DNA from: Candidatus Sumerlaeaceae bacterium
GTDB taxonomy: Bacteria; Sumerlaeota; Sumerlaeia; Sumerlaeales; Sumerlaeaceae
Direction of reading: 5' to 3'
Assembly (NCBI GenBank): GCA_019695055.1
Contig: JAIBAT010000083.1
Location: forward strand, 57,725 to 121,724
Length of the DNA stretch: 64,000 nucleotides
Both the position numbers and the translations under genes were made by a program. The notes below the pieces were generated by a model. It was not told where the DNA came from. It saw only the letters and a list, made by a program, of their open reading frames with translations, and did no database searches. Shown piece by piece: positions 35,209 to 48,119 of the stretch. The stretch's first letter is position 1, and the number at the start of each line of letters is the position of its first letter.

Positions 35209-35500
35209 GAAAATTTTCAGGGTCCAGAAGGGGCAGCAAGATGCTGTAAGGGAATAGGCAAGACCCCACCACTCATGTTAGCTTCGTCCCATCATGATCA
35301 ATCAAACCACAAACCACGCCCGCAGTCCTCCCGGTCCCCAAGTCAATTTCGCAGCATTTTCAGCGCAAAAAACAGCAATTTGGACCGGTTGAAATGGGCG
35401 TTTCAAAACACAAAAAACGTCTATTCACAGCGTGCCGCTACTGAAATCATTAAACTTACACGCCAAAGGAGCCCCCCCCCTCCCCCTCCCCCCCCTCCTC
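35209..35500. mobile_element. Internally deleted relative of the 63-kb element (candidate non-autonomous element)
   Basis: The left part (35209-35305) matches 63048-63145 block by block: AAAATTTT, GGGTC, AAGGGGC, GCAAG, GGGAATAGGCAA, then CCCATC and ATCAA. The right part (35375-35500) matches 63695-63811: CAATTT-ACCG-AAATG, ACACAAAA, then CCAAAGGA/CGAAAGGA and a C-rich run (35472-35500 here). The gene present in the middle of the 63-kb copy is missing. The rest of the 35006-35757 interval has repeat C, a CTCCGTG-type short repeat at about 35170-35190, and no gene that I can support. Confidence 0.5.
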
Positions 35501-35757
35501 GACTATCTGCGAAACGGGGATCAGCAGTCGGGCCTTTGGCACTCCGGTCGGCCCCCACCAGTCCGTGCCCTCCAACCGCGACACCCCAGATCCTTCAACC
35601 GTCTGGCATGTCGGGTTTCTGTGCGCGCCTGCGATAAAATCTTCGGGGGCGTGGTAGTAGGGCTACCGGCCAATATGCAACCACACTCGCCGATGAGAAA
35701 CGCTACCTCCCCCCTCCGTTTCTCGACATTTCACTTATCCGCCGGACCACAATCACA

Positions 35758-38574
<2,817 letters not shown>

Positions 38575-39690
38575 CCCAGTGGGTGAAGAAGGAAGGCGAA
38601 TGGGTCAATAAGGGCGACACCATCGTCGTCATTGATTCCGAGAAGGCGTCAACAGACCTCCAGGCCGAGGCATCCGGGGTGCTCGCCATTTCCACGAAGG
38701 CTGGCGCCGACGTTCCCATCGGCGCCGTGATCGGGACCATCAACACCGACGCCAAGAAACCCGAGGGAGCTCCCAGTGGCACGGACACTCCTGTCCGTGC
38801 ACCTGAAAAGGCTAAACCGGCCGCCGCTGTGACGAACGCCCCAGCTCGTACTCCGGAAAAAGCAGTGCCAGTTCCGCCCGCTACCTCACCTGCAAGGGTC
38901 GAGGCGCCAAAGCCGGCAATCGTTGAGCGACCAGCAGCAACCATCGAAAGAGTACCGACAGCCCAAGGCAACGGTTCAGACACCGACGGCCCGGTAACCC
39001 GTCAGCCCATGACGCGCCTGCGCCGCACGCTGGCCACGCGTCTCGTGCAGGCGCGCAACGAAACCGCCATGCTGACAACCTTCGCCGAGGCCGACATGTC
39101 CGCCATCATGGAGATGCGCAAGCGCCACGCCGACAAGTTTTTCAAGCGCCACGGCATCAAGCTCGGGTTCATGTCTTTCTTCGTGAAGGCGGCTGTCGAG
39201 GCCCTGCGCACGATTCCAGAGGTGAACGCCTCCATCGACGGCAACGACATCGTCTACCACCACTACTACCACGTCGCCGTCGCCGTCAGCACGGAGCGTG
39301 GGCTCGTAGTGCCCGTCATCCGCGACGCCGACCAGAAGAGTTACGCCGACATTGAAAAGGAACTCGTGGATCTTGCCGTTCGCGCCCGCGACAACAAACT
39401 CGGGTTGAACGAACTGCGCGGTGGCACTTTCACCATCACCAACGGCGGCATCTTCGGCTCCATGATGTCCACACCCCTGCTTAATCCACCGCAAGTCGGC
39501 ATCCTTGGCATGCACGCCATCGAGGATCGCCCCGTCGCCATTAACGGCAAAGTCGAAATCCGACCCATGATGTACCTCGCGCTGAGCTACGACCACCGCC
39601 TCATCGACGGCAAGGAAGCCGTGCGCTTCCTTGGCATAATCAAGTCGCTGGTCAACGAACCGGAGCGGATGCTGCTGGGCCTGTAATTTC

Positions 39691-40647
39691 CTATCCGCGT
39701 TTCCGGGCAGCCAACCTTGCATTACGTTGCACCCGCCGTCGCCCGGGCCGCAGGATCGGGCTTTTCGCAAAACGCCGCTCAAAGGCGCTGTTGGATGCAG
39801 GCTCTCCAAAGGTTTCCACGGATTCCGACGCGTGGACAATCCGTCCCTCTTCGAATTCCGCAACGGGCGTGGGATTGGTAAATTTGTTATAAGGGCAGAC
39901 ATCCTGACAAATGTCGCATCCAAACGCCCAACCATGAAGTTGCGAGCTTTCCTCCGCGGTAAGCTCCGACTTCTTCTCGATGGTCAGGTAGGAGATGCAC
40001 TTGCGCGCGTCCAGTTCATAGGGCGCCACAATCGCCGCGGTCGGGCACGCATCAATGCACCGCGTGCAGTTGCCGCAAGTGCCGGTGATCGGCGGATCCG
40101 GCGCGATTTCCGCCGTGGTCACGATCTCCGCCAGAAAGAAGAAGGAGCCCGCGCGAGGCGACAGCACCATGGTGTTTTTTCCCCAGAAGCCAATTCCCGC
40201 TTCCACGGCAAATGCCCGCTCCAGCAACGGCGCTGAATCAACGCAGACGCGCCATTGGTTTCCCGGAAGTTCGGTGGAAAGCCATTCAACCACAGGCTCC
40301 AGTCGTTGGCGCAGCACCAAATGATAATCCTCACCAAGGGCATACTTGGCAACGCGGACCTTCGCCGACCCAACCTCATCGACACTGTATACCGGCATTG
40401 CTTTCTGTTGCCCGTACCCAAACGCGAAGATGATCACCGATTTCGCACCCGGAAGGACTGTTTCGGCCGAAGCCCGCTTCTCGCCGCTTCTCGCCATGTA
40501 ATCCATTTCCCCGTGGCGCCCGGCATCCAACCACTGCCTGAGGCGATCCGTGTGCTCAGTGGGCAACGTGGCCGCCGTCACCCGCACATCGTCCGCACCA
40601 ATAGCCCGGGCGCGCTCCAGCAACTGGGATTTCAGCTTACTTTGCAT
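39691..40647 (-). CDS. queG: Epoxyqueuosine reductase
   Basis: The protein has 318 residues. It carries the QueG hallmarks: an N-terminal cobalamin-binding fold with DSAPLLERAFAVEAGIGFWGKNTM (catalytic Asp in VDSAPLLER), and two [4Fe-4S] clusters from CGNCTRCIDACPTAAI and CDICQDVCPYN. It reduces epoxyqueuosine to queuosine in tRNA for Asn, Asp, His and Tyr, the last step of queuosine biosynthesis, and uses cobalamin. The C-terminal HEAT-like extension of the E. coli enzyme is short here. It converges with sucB and is divergent from the O-antigen-ligase-like gene. No other queuosine gene is in the window. Confidence 0.95.
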   Translation of the reverse strand: MQSKLKSQLLERARAIGADDVRVTAATLPTEHTDRLRQWLDAGRHGEMDYMARSGEKRASAETVLPGAKSVIIFAFGYGQQKAMPVYSVDEVGSAKVRVAKYALGEDYHLVLRQRLEPVVEWLSTELPGNQWRVCVDSAPLLERAFAVEAGIGFWGKNTMVLSPRAGSFFFLAEIVTTAEIAPDPPITGTCGNCTRCIDACPTAAIVAPYELDARKCISYLTIEKKSELTAEESSQLHGWAFGCDICQDVCPYNKFTNPTPVAEFEEGRIVHASESVETFGEPASNSAFERRFAKSPILRPGRRRVQRNARLAARKRG

Positions 40648-40756
40648 TTCCTAAGGAATCTTCCAGAACTTTGGCAGCTTGTTCAAGCCTTCCCACATGT
40701 AATATAGCAATCATTTCACTTGGCACCGCACCACACCGGAGTTGATAGTTCTGCCC

Positions 40757-42283
40757 ATGACACCGGAAATGGCCGCTTCCGCATTGCCCCGCGCCACCGC
40801 TACTCGCGGAAGGCTGGAGGAACTGCTTTGCGGCGAGCGCTCGGTGGCATTGGCGGGTCGTTTTGGATTACTGGCGGTCCTCGCTGTCGTCCTGACACTC
40901 CCCTACGCCGTGCCGGCGCTGTGGGATTTCGTGGCCATGAAATTCAACCTCGCACGTGGCTATTACCTGCTCAAGCCCGTCGAGAACCAGGCGTTCTACC
41001 TGCAGTTCGCCATGGTGGCCGCGGGATTGCCCTATGTCCTGTGGCGGGCCATGGCTCCGCCGGCCTTCTTTCCGCGCAATTCGCTGGTGATGTTCGTCGG
41101 CCTGTTCGTGCTTCTCGAATTCGCCTCGGTGTTTGTCTCGCGCAGTCCGGGCTTTTCCCTGCGCGGCCTCATGGAGGTCCTGGCTTTTCTCTTTTTCTTC
41201 CTTCTGGTCATTACCTCCCTTCCGTCGCGACTTGATCTGGAAAAGATCTTCTTCGTCGCCATTGTCGCAGCGATACCCGCTGCGCTTTATGCCGTGGCCC
41301 AGAGCCAGGGCTGGGAGTTCCTCCCCTACAGCAAGGTTGTCAACGAGGCCACCGGCGAGGAAGTGGTCGGAAAGAAACTCATCAGTTCCACCTTCGGGCA
41401 CCCGAACTACATGGCGTCGTTTACTGCCCCGCTGCTGTTCTGGGGACTTTTCTTCGTCTTGCGACGCCGACAGTGGTTCCTGCGCATCATGGGCCTTCTG
41501 GCCTGCCTCGCAATCACGGCGTCGCTGATTACAGCCGGAACCCGCGGCGCATGGGTTGCGATAATTGCAGGAGTTATACCATTTTATCTTTTGATTGTCC
41601 TGCTTCCCGCCTATCGTCGCCAGCTCCTGTTCTCCGGGGTCCTTGGGATGCTCGTAATCCTTTTGCTGTTGTTCGTCCCCAATCCCCTGATCAAGCTTCA
41701 GTTCAACCTGTCCGAGCGTCTATTGGCCTCCAAGGAAATTGGAAGCCGGTTCTACTACTGGTTGATCGCGGTGGAGATGCTCCGGGACAACTTTCTCCTC
41801 GGCGTCGGTTACGGAAACTATAATCTGCGATTCTGGGAAGTGGTGGACCAGTTTCAGCAGCAACCTGGTAGCGAGTTCTACCGATTCATCCTGACGGACG
41901 TCATTCGCGGTGTATCGCCGGGCTTTGTTCATAACGACTACCTGCAAATTGCTGCCGAATCGGGAATCATCTCGCTGGCCACTTGGATGGCGATCTGGAG
42001 CGTCGTTATCTGCCAGGCATGGGAAACCGCGCGCCGCGCCGCGGCCCATGATGCACGCGCCGTGCTCATGGCCGCGGCGTTTCTTGCCTCGCTCGTCAGC
42101 ATGGGCGTGGACGCGCTGTTCAATTTCCCGTTCCACATTCCCGTGAGCGGCTGCTTTTTCTTCGTCATGCTGGGGGCATGGGTTATTTTCCGCAACCACA
42201 TCGCCCGGGACGAAAGCATGGGCCCGCTGCGCCCGCACTTGGAGGATGAAAAGCCGCGGGAGTTCCCCCGGGTAAGATTCTGA
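40757..42283 (+). CDS. O-antigen ligase-family (Wzy_C) membrane protein
   Basis: With ATG 40757 the protein has 508 residues; an earlier TTG at 40742 would add five. It has about eleven hydrophobic segments. The Wzy_C domain carries ITAGTRGAWVAI, a long loop with NLSERLLASKEIGSRFYYWLIAVEML, and VHNDYLQIAAESGIISL with the conserved His, as in WaaL/Wzy-type ligases and polymerases. It would join or polymerise lipid-linked glycans at the outer face of the inner membrane. The acceptor, LPS core or a protein, cannot be told. It is a single gene, followed by bioB 89 bases downstream. It may cooperate with the GT-C proteins at 16-21 kb. Confidence 0.87.
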   Translation: MTPEMAASALPRATATRGRLEELLCGERSVALAGRFGLLAVLAVVLTLPYAVPALWDFVAMKFNLARGYYLLKPVENQAFYLQFAMVAAGLPYVLWRAMAPPAFFPRNSLVMFVGLFVLLEFASVFVSRSPGFSLRGLMEVLAFLFFFLLVITSLPSRLDLEKIFFVAIVAAIPAALYAVAQSQGWEFLPYSKVVNEATGEEVVGKKLISSTFGHPNYMASFTAPLLFWGLFFVLRRRQWFLRIMGLLACLAITASLITAGTRGAWVAIIAGVIPFYLLIVLLPAYRRQLLFSGVLGMLVILLLLFVPNPLIKLQFNLSERLLASKEIGSRFYYWLIAVEMLRDNFLLGVGYGNYNLRFWEVVDQFQQQPGSEFYRFILTDVIRGVSPGFVHNDYLQIAAESGIISLATWMAIWSVVICQAWETARRAAAHDARAVLMAAAFLASLVSMGVDALFNFPFHIPVSGCFFFVMLGAWVIFRNHIARDESMGPLRPHLEDEKPREFPRVRF

Positions 42284-42372
42284 ACCTTGAAGCACCCACT
42301 TTTCATTTGCGCCGGGGCGTCGTGCGGGGCTAACCCTCACACCTGAATCCATTGAAGAACCGAGGCCGAACA

Positions 42373-43338
42373 TTGCCGTCCGTTGAAACAAAAAGTGCCG
42401 CCATCACCCGCGAGGAAGTGCGCGAGATTTACGAATCGCCATTCCCCTTGCTCGTTTTCCGCGCCATGGCGATCCACCGCCAGCACAACGACCCGGCAGC
42501 GGTGCAGCACTGCACACTCTCCAACATCAAGTCGGGAGGCTGCCCGGAGGATTGCGGCTATTGCCCGCAGAGCGCGCACTACAAGACCGGGATAAAGGGC
42601 GAGCGTTTGGAACCGGTGGCCGAAGTGCTGGGCCAGGCCCGCGCCGCACGCGAGGCGGGCTCCACCCGCTTTTGCATGGGTGCCGCGTGGCGCGAGGTGC
42701 GCGACGGGCAGGACTTCGACCAAGTTCTCCAAATGGTTCGCGGCGTGCGCGAGATGGGGATGGAGGCTTGCGTGACACTCGGCATGCTCAACGAATCCCA
42801 GGCCAAACGCCTGAAAGAGGCCGGCCTGACAGCCTACAATCATAATCTGGATACCTCCCGCGAGTTTTACCCAAGCATCATCACAACGCGGACTTACGAC
42901 GATCGCCTGAACACCCTACGGCACGTGCGCGCGGCAGGTATTGAGGTCTGCTGTGGAGGAATTCTTGGCATGGGAGAAAGTCGCGAGGACCGCATCGGTC
43001 TCCTTTGGGAACTTGCCAACATGGATCCCCAACCCGAGTCCGTGCCCATCAATGCATTAGTTCCGGTGGAGGGCACCCCCATGGGCGATCGCACACCGAT
43101 TGACGCCATCGAGATGGCCCGTGCCATCGCCACCGCCCGCATTCTGATGCCCCACGCCCGAGTACGCCTGAGCGCCGGCCGCACCGAAATGGCCGACGAA
43201 GCTCAAGCCCTTTGCTTTCTTGCTGGGGCCAATTCCATCTTTACCGGTGAAAAACTCCTGACCACCCCCAACCCCGGTATTAGCCACGACGCTGCGCTGA
43301 TGGAGAAACTGGGTATGAGGCGGGAAACCGCGGAGTGA
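42373..43338 (+). CDS. bioB: Biotin synthase
   Basis: The start is TTG 42373, preceded seven bases earlier by GAGG; a longer TTG start at 42352 has no ribosome site. This radical-SAM enzyme (321 residues) inserts sulfur into dethiobiotin. The [4Fe-4S] site is CPEDCGYC (Cys57, Cys61, Cys64), the auxiliary [2Fe-2S] ligands fall in [19 protein letters not shown] and [12 protein letters not shown], and YNHNLDTS and ARVRLSAGR are the SAM and substrate blocks. No other biotin gene is next to it. The downstream DUF4234-like gene follows closely. Confidence 0.95.
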   Translation: MPSVETKSAAITREEVREIYESPFPLLVFRAMAIHRQHNDPAAVQHCTLSNIKSGGCPEDCGYCPQSAHYKTGIKGERLEPVAEVLGQARAAREAGSTRFCMGAAWREVRDGQDFDQVLQMVRGVREMGMEACVTLGMLNESQAKRLKEAGLTAYNHNLDTSREFYPSIITTRTYDDRLNTLRHVRAAGIEVCCGGILGMGESREDRIGLLWELANMDPQPESVPINALVPVEGTPMGDRTPIDAIEMARAIATARILMPHARVRLSAGRTEMADEAQALCFLAGANSIFTGEKLLTTPNPGISHDAALMEKLGMRRETAE

Positions 43339-43351
43339 GTCAGGCCCGCCA

Positions 43352-43849
43352 ATGATTTCGGATTCCGCTGCCATCAGGCAGTACTCCCCAACAAAGACCT
43401 ACCTGCTTGTTTGGCTCACATTGGGAGTCTACTGGGTTTACTGGTTATTGAGAACCATGGAAGATTTGAACTCGCTAAGCAACAAGCGGGTGTTTAACCT
43501 ATCCAAAATCGTGACAGTGGGGGTCGGTATCTATGCCGCCATCATTTTGAGCATGGCCCCATTCATAGGCCACCTGATCACGGGCAAGCCGGATTTTCTG
43601 CCCTACGTGGTTCCGAGTTTTGTGATTGGTTACTGCCTGATGATTGCTTGGTTAGTTTTTGTGATACGCATTCATATGTCAATCTGCCGAGCTATCCGTT
43701 CATGCGAGGAGAGTGCCGGCCTGCCCAACCCCGCCACCGCTCGCGCCACTCTTCTTCTTTTCTTTCTCTACTTTGCCGCCGTGCCATACCTCCAAAGGCA
43801 CCTGAATCGGGTGGTTACTTCCATCAGTTCGAATCTCCCAGCCGCTTAG
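43352..43849 (+). CDS. DUF4234-like integral membrane protein
   Basis: The protein has 165 residues and three or four hydrophobic segments. It opens with SPTKTYLLVWLTLGVYWVYWLLRTMEDLNSLS, the YxxxxLxxxTxGxYxxYWxxxxxxDLN pattern of DUF4234 and related families. The role of this family is not known. It begins 13 bases after bioB and might be cotranscribed with it. The basic tail after the last segment (LQRHLNRVV) fits a cytoplasmic C-terminus. Confidence 0.75.
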   Translation: MISDSAAIRQYSPTKTYLLVWLTLGVYWVYWLLRTMEDLNSLSNKRVFNLSKIVTVGVGIYAAIILSMAPFIGHLITGKPDFLPYVVPSFVIGYCLMIAWLVFVIRIHMSICRAIRSCEESAGLPNPATARATLLLFFLYFAAVPYLQRHLNRVVTSISSNLPAA

Positions 43850-44013
43850 AACCTGCTGCCACCACGTTTAGGGAAGTTCGCGCCTGCGGCCTTGACACAC
43901 CCTGCACGCGGGATGCGTGATGCTGGGCGGAAAGCTTGGATTGGCTGGGAAGGTTCCATTTTAAGGCTGCGGGCGGCTATTGCCCCTCGCGGCCCGCGAA
44001 ATCCGGGGATTGA

Positions 44014-45395
<1,382 letters not shown>

Positions 45396-45399
<4 letters not shown>

Positions 45400-46760
45400 G
45401 CGAAAAGCGCAGGCTAAGCCTGCCCGTGCGCATTCTCCTTGGCTTGCTGGCGGGTGTGGCCCTTGCCGCCATCGGGCGAACGCTTGCGGCTGAGGGGTAC
45501 GCATTGAGGTGGGGCGGAAAACTGATTCCGGCCGAGGATATTCTGGATTGGACCACGTCCAACGTCGCCCAACCCGTCGGCAATATCTTCTTGAATCTCA
45601 TGTTCATGGTTGTGATCCCGCTGGTCTTCAGTTCACTTGCCCTGGGCGTGGCCGGTCTTGGCGACCTGAAAACAGTTGGGAGACTGGGCGGCAAGATTCT
45701 CGCCGGGACCATCCTGCTCTCCGGCGCCAGCGTGATCATCGGCCTTGTCCTGGTCAACACCTTCAAGCCGGGCATGGGAATCGAGGAGTCCGCCCGGGCA
45801 AAGCTTATGGAACGCACCACCGGCGCCGATGTGGAGAAGAGCCTGAAGCTGGCGGAACAGTCCAAGCCCTTTGCCCAGGTGATTTCCGACTCCTTTTCCC
45901 GCAATCCTGTCGAAGACGCGGCAAACCTGTTCACTCCAAACCCCAACTACCGGGGCGGCGGCATCATGGCGTTTCTCGTTTTCTGCATCATCGTCGGTGC
46001 GGCCATCACCTCCGTCGGCGTCGAGAAGTCCGCCCCGGTGGTGAAGTTTCTCGAGTCCCTGCAGGAACTTTGCATGGCGGTCATCGGCTATGCCATGGCC
46101 TTTGCGCCGTTTGGCGTTGCCGCGCTGATTTTTCAAACCTCCGCAAAGATCGGATTGTCGCTGTTTGTCGTCCTGGGAAAGTACATCGCTGTTGTCCTTG
46201 CCGGTCTCCTTATCCAATTGCTCGTGACCTACTCGGCGGCACTTTGGCTGGTGGCGCGCCGCTCGCCCCTGAAGTTCTTCGCAGCAATCGAAGAAGTCAT
46301 CATCACGGCCTTCAGCACCAGTTCCAGCAACGCCACGCTGCCAACCTCCCTGCGAGTGTCACAGACCAGGGTCGGACTTCCCAAGTCGACGTCCTCCTTC
46401 GTCCTCACCGTGGGCGCCACCGGCAACCAGAACGGCACGGCCCTTTTTGAAGGCATCACGGTTCTGTTCCTGGCCCAATTCTTTGGCGTCCACCTCGACA
46501 TCCATGCCCAGTGTACCGTCGTGCTGATGTCCATGCTGGCGGGCGTGGGGACGGCCGGGGTTCCCGGGGGATCCATACCCCTGATCGCGCTGTTGCTCCA
46601 GCAGGTCGGCGTACCCGCCGCAGGAATCGGTATTATCCTTGGCGTGGACCGGCTCCTCGACATGAGTCGTACTGTGGTCAATGTCGTCGGTGACATCGTC
46701 CTCGCGACGATGGTCAGCCCGAAGGATGGCATTCAAAATGAGCCCGTGGCTGATGCATAA
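45396..46760 (+). CDS. Dicarboxylate/amino acid:cation symporter (DAACS family)
   Basis: The start is ATG 45396 overlapping the kinase stop, giving 454 residues. This is the GltP/GltPh fold: STSSSNATLPTSLR is the serine-rich hairpin 1, VGATGNQNGTALFEGITVLFL is TM7, GVPGGSIPLIALLLQQVG is hairpin 2 and DRLLDMSRTVVNVVGD is TM8. In TM7 the usual NMDGT reads NQNGT, so the Na+/substrate Asp (Asp312 in GltPh) is Asn here. The TM8 Asp (NVVGD) is kept. A long insert between TM3 and TM4 (about residues 110-165, with ARAKLMERTTGADVEKS) is typical of proteins annotated as dicarboxylate symporters. It takes up glutamate, aspartate or C4-dicarboxylates. Confidence 0.9.
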
Positions 46761-47568
46761 ATTCGGGTGGAGTGTTGCCTGCCACCGCATTTTCCTGGCA
46801 CTTGCCGCGATGGTTTGCGCCGTCGCTGGAACCTCGTTACGAGCCGAGACAAGCGCAGTCCAGTTGCTGCGACCGGAGATCATTGCGGTTCATCCGCACG
46901 ACCCGAAAGCCTTCACACAGGGGCTTGTTTACTCCGACAACGCGCTCTTCGAAAGTACAGGCCTGAACGGGCAATCCACCTTGCGAATCGTCGAACCCGA
47001 GTCGGGACGTGTGCTCGCATCCATCCCCCTCGAGCGCCGCTATTTCGGCGAAGGGCTCGCGTTGCTCGGAGGAAAACTCTACCAGATCACATGGCGCGAG
47101 GAAACCGGTTTTGTATACGATGCCGCGACCCTTGGATTGGTGCGGACATTTCACTACAAGGGCGAGGGTTGGGGGCTCACTTCGGATGGGAAGCAACTCT
47201 GGATGACCGATGGTTCCGCCACGCTTCAATCACGCGACCCGGGCACCTTCTCCCTCACCACAAGCCGCACTGTGACCCTTCGCGGTACGCCTCAGGCAAT
47301 GCTCAATGAACTGGAATGGGCCGAAGGAAGAATCTATGCGAACGTCTGGCGCGAGGATCGCATTGTCGTCATCGACCCTGGAACAGCCACCGTGACTGCG
47401 GAGATTGATGCTTCGAGCCTGCGCAGCGCCGCCGACCGCCAATCACCATCCGGAACGCCAGCCCCGGATGTACTGAACGGCATCGCCTACCGACCAGACC
47501 GAAAGACTTTCTTCCTCACCGGAAAGTTTTGGCCGAAACTGTTTGAGGTTCGATTTGTCCCTCGATGA
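46738..47568 (+). CDS. Glutaminyl-peptide cyclotransferase (plant-type beta-propeller), secreted
   Basis: Using ATG 46738 the precursor has 276 residues; ATG 46753 is equally possible. The signal peptide is HRIFLALAAMVCAVAGTSLRA, and the start overlaps the symporter end by 23 bp. The mature part is a five-bladed propeller: VHPHDPKAFTQGLVY, LFESTGLNGQSTLR, GEGLALLGGKLYQITWRE, GEGWGLTSDGKQLWMTDGS and LNELEWAEGRIYANVW, a pattern shared with papaya QC-type and bacterial enzymes. It turns N-terminal Gln of secreted proteins into pyroglutamate. The gene order with the kinase and symporter suggests one transcript. Confidence 0.88.
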   Translation: MSPWLMHKFGWSVACHRIFLALAAMVCAVAGTSLRAETSAVQLLRPEIIAVHPHDPKAFTQGLVYSDNALFESTGLNGQSTLRIVEPESGRVLASIPLERRYFGEGLALLGGKLYQITWREETGFVYDAATLGLVRTFHYKGEGWGLTSDGKQLWMTDGSATLQSRDPGTFSLTTSRTVTLRGTPQAMLNELEWAEGRIYANVWREDRIVVIDPGTATVTAEIDASSLRSAADRQSPSGTPAPDVLNGIAYRPDRKTFFLTGKFWPKLFEVRFVPR

Positions 47569-47610
47569 ACTCGCGGGTGTTCTTAAAGGAAATCAGGGGC
47601 GGAGGAAATA

Positions 47611-48108
47611 ATGGCTAATACGAAAAAAGTGATTGTCCGAAGGGCCGTGCCCGACGACTCCGCAAACATCCTGCGGCTGGTGGAGGCGCTGGCCCATTAT
47701 GAGAAACTGGATCCGCCGTCACCCGAAGCCCAGGCGCGCCTTATCGCCGACGCCTTCGCCCCCAAACCCCGATTCGACGTCTTCCTGGCGGAGTTGGACA
47801 GCGAGGTTGTAGGTTACGCCTTCCTCCTGGAAACGTACTCCACGTTCCTCGCATTGCCAACTCTATTTCTGGAAGACATCTTCGTAATGCCCGACAGCCG
47901 CGGTGCGGGCGCCGGCTATGAACTGTTCCGCCAATGTGTGGCCGAGGCCGACCGTCGCGGCTGCGGACGCATGGAGTGGATGGTGCTCGACTGGAACGAA
48001 CTGGCCAAGCGCTTCTATCGCCGCCTTGGGGCGACTCACCTGGACAATTGGGAAACCTACAGGCTGACGCGCGACCAGTTTGCTGGGATTCTCACCGCGA
48101 AATCCTGA
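47611..48108 (+). CDS. GNAT-family N-acetyltransferase
   Basis: The protein has 165 residues and GGAGG before the start. It has the GNAT fold: VIVRRAVPDDSANILRLVEALAHYEKL at beta-1/alpha-1, VVGYAFLLETYSTFLALPTLFLEDIFVMPDSRGAGAGYELFRQ (acetyl-CoA-binding R/Q-x-x-G-x-G/A loop, here SRGAGAG) and EWMVLDWNELAKRFYRRLGA. The LEDIFV and YxRLGA features match diamine/spermidine N-acetyltransferase-like proteins, but the substrate is not proven. It converges with the SpoIID-like gene 11 bases away. Confidence 0.88.
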   Translation: MANTKKVIVRRAVPDDSANILRLVEALAHYEKLDPPSPEAQARLIADAFAPKPRFDVFLAELDSEVVGYAFLLETYSTFLALPTLFLEDIFVMPDSRGAGAGYELFRQCVAEADRRGCGRMEWMVLDWNELAKRFYRRLGATHLDNWETYRLTRDQFAGILTAKS

Positions 48109-48119
48109 GTTACAGGATT

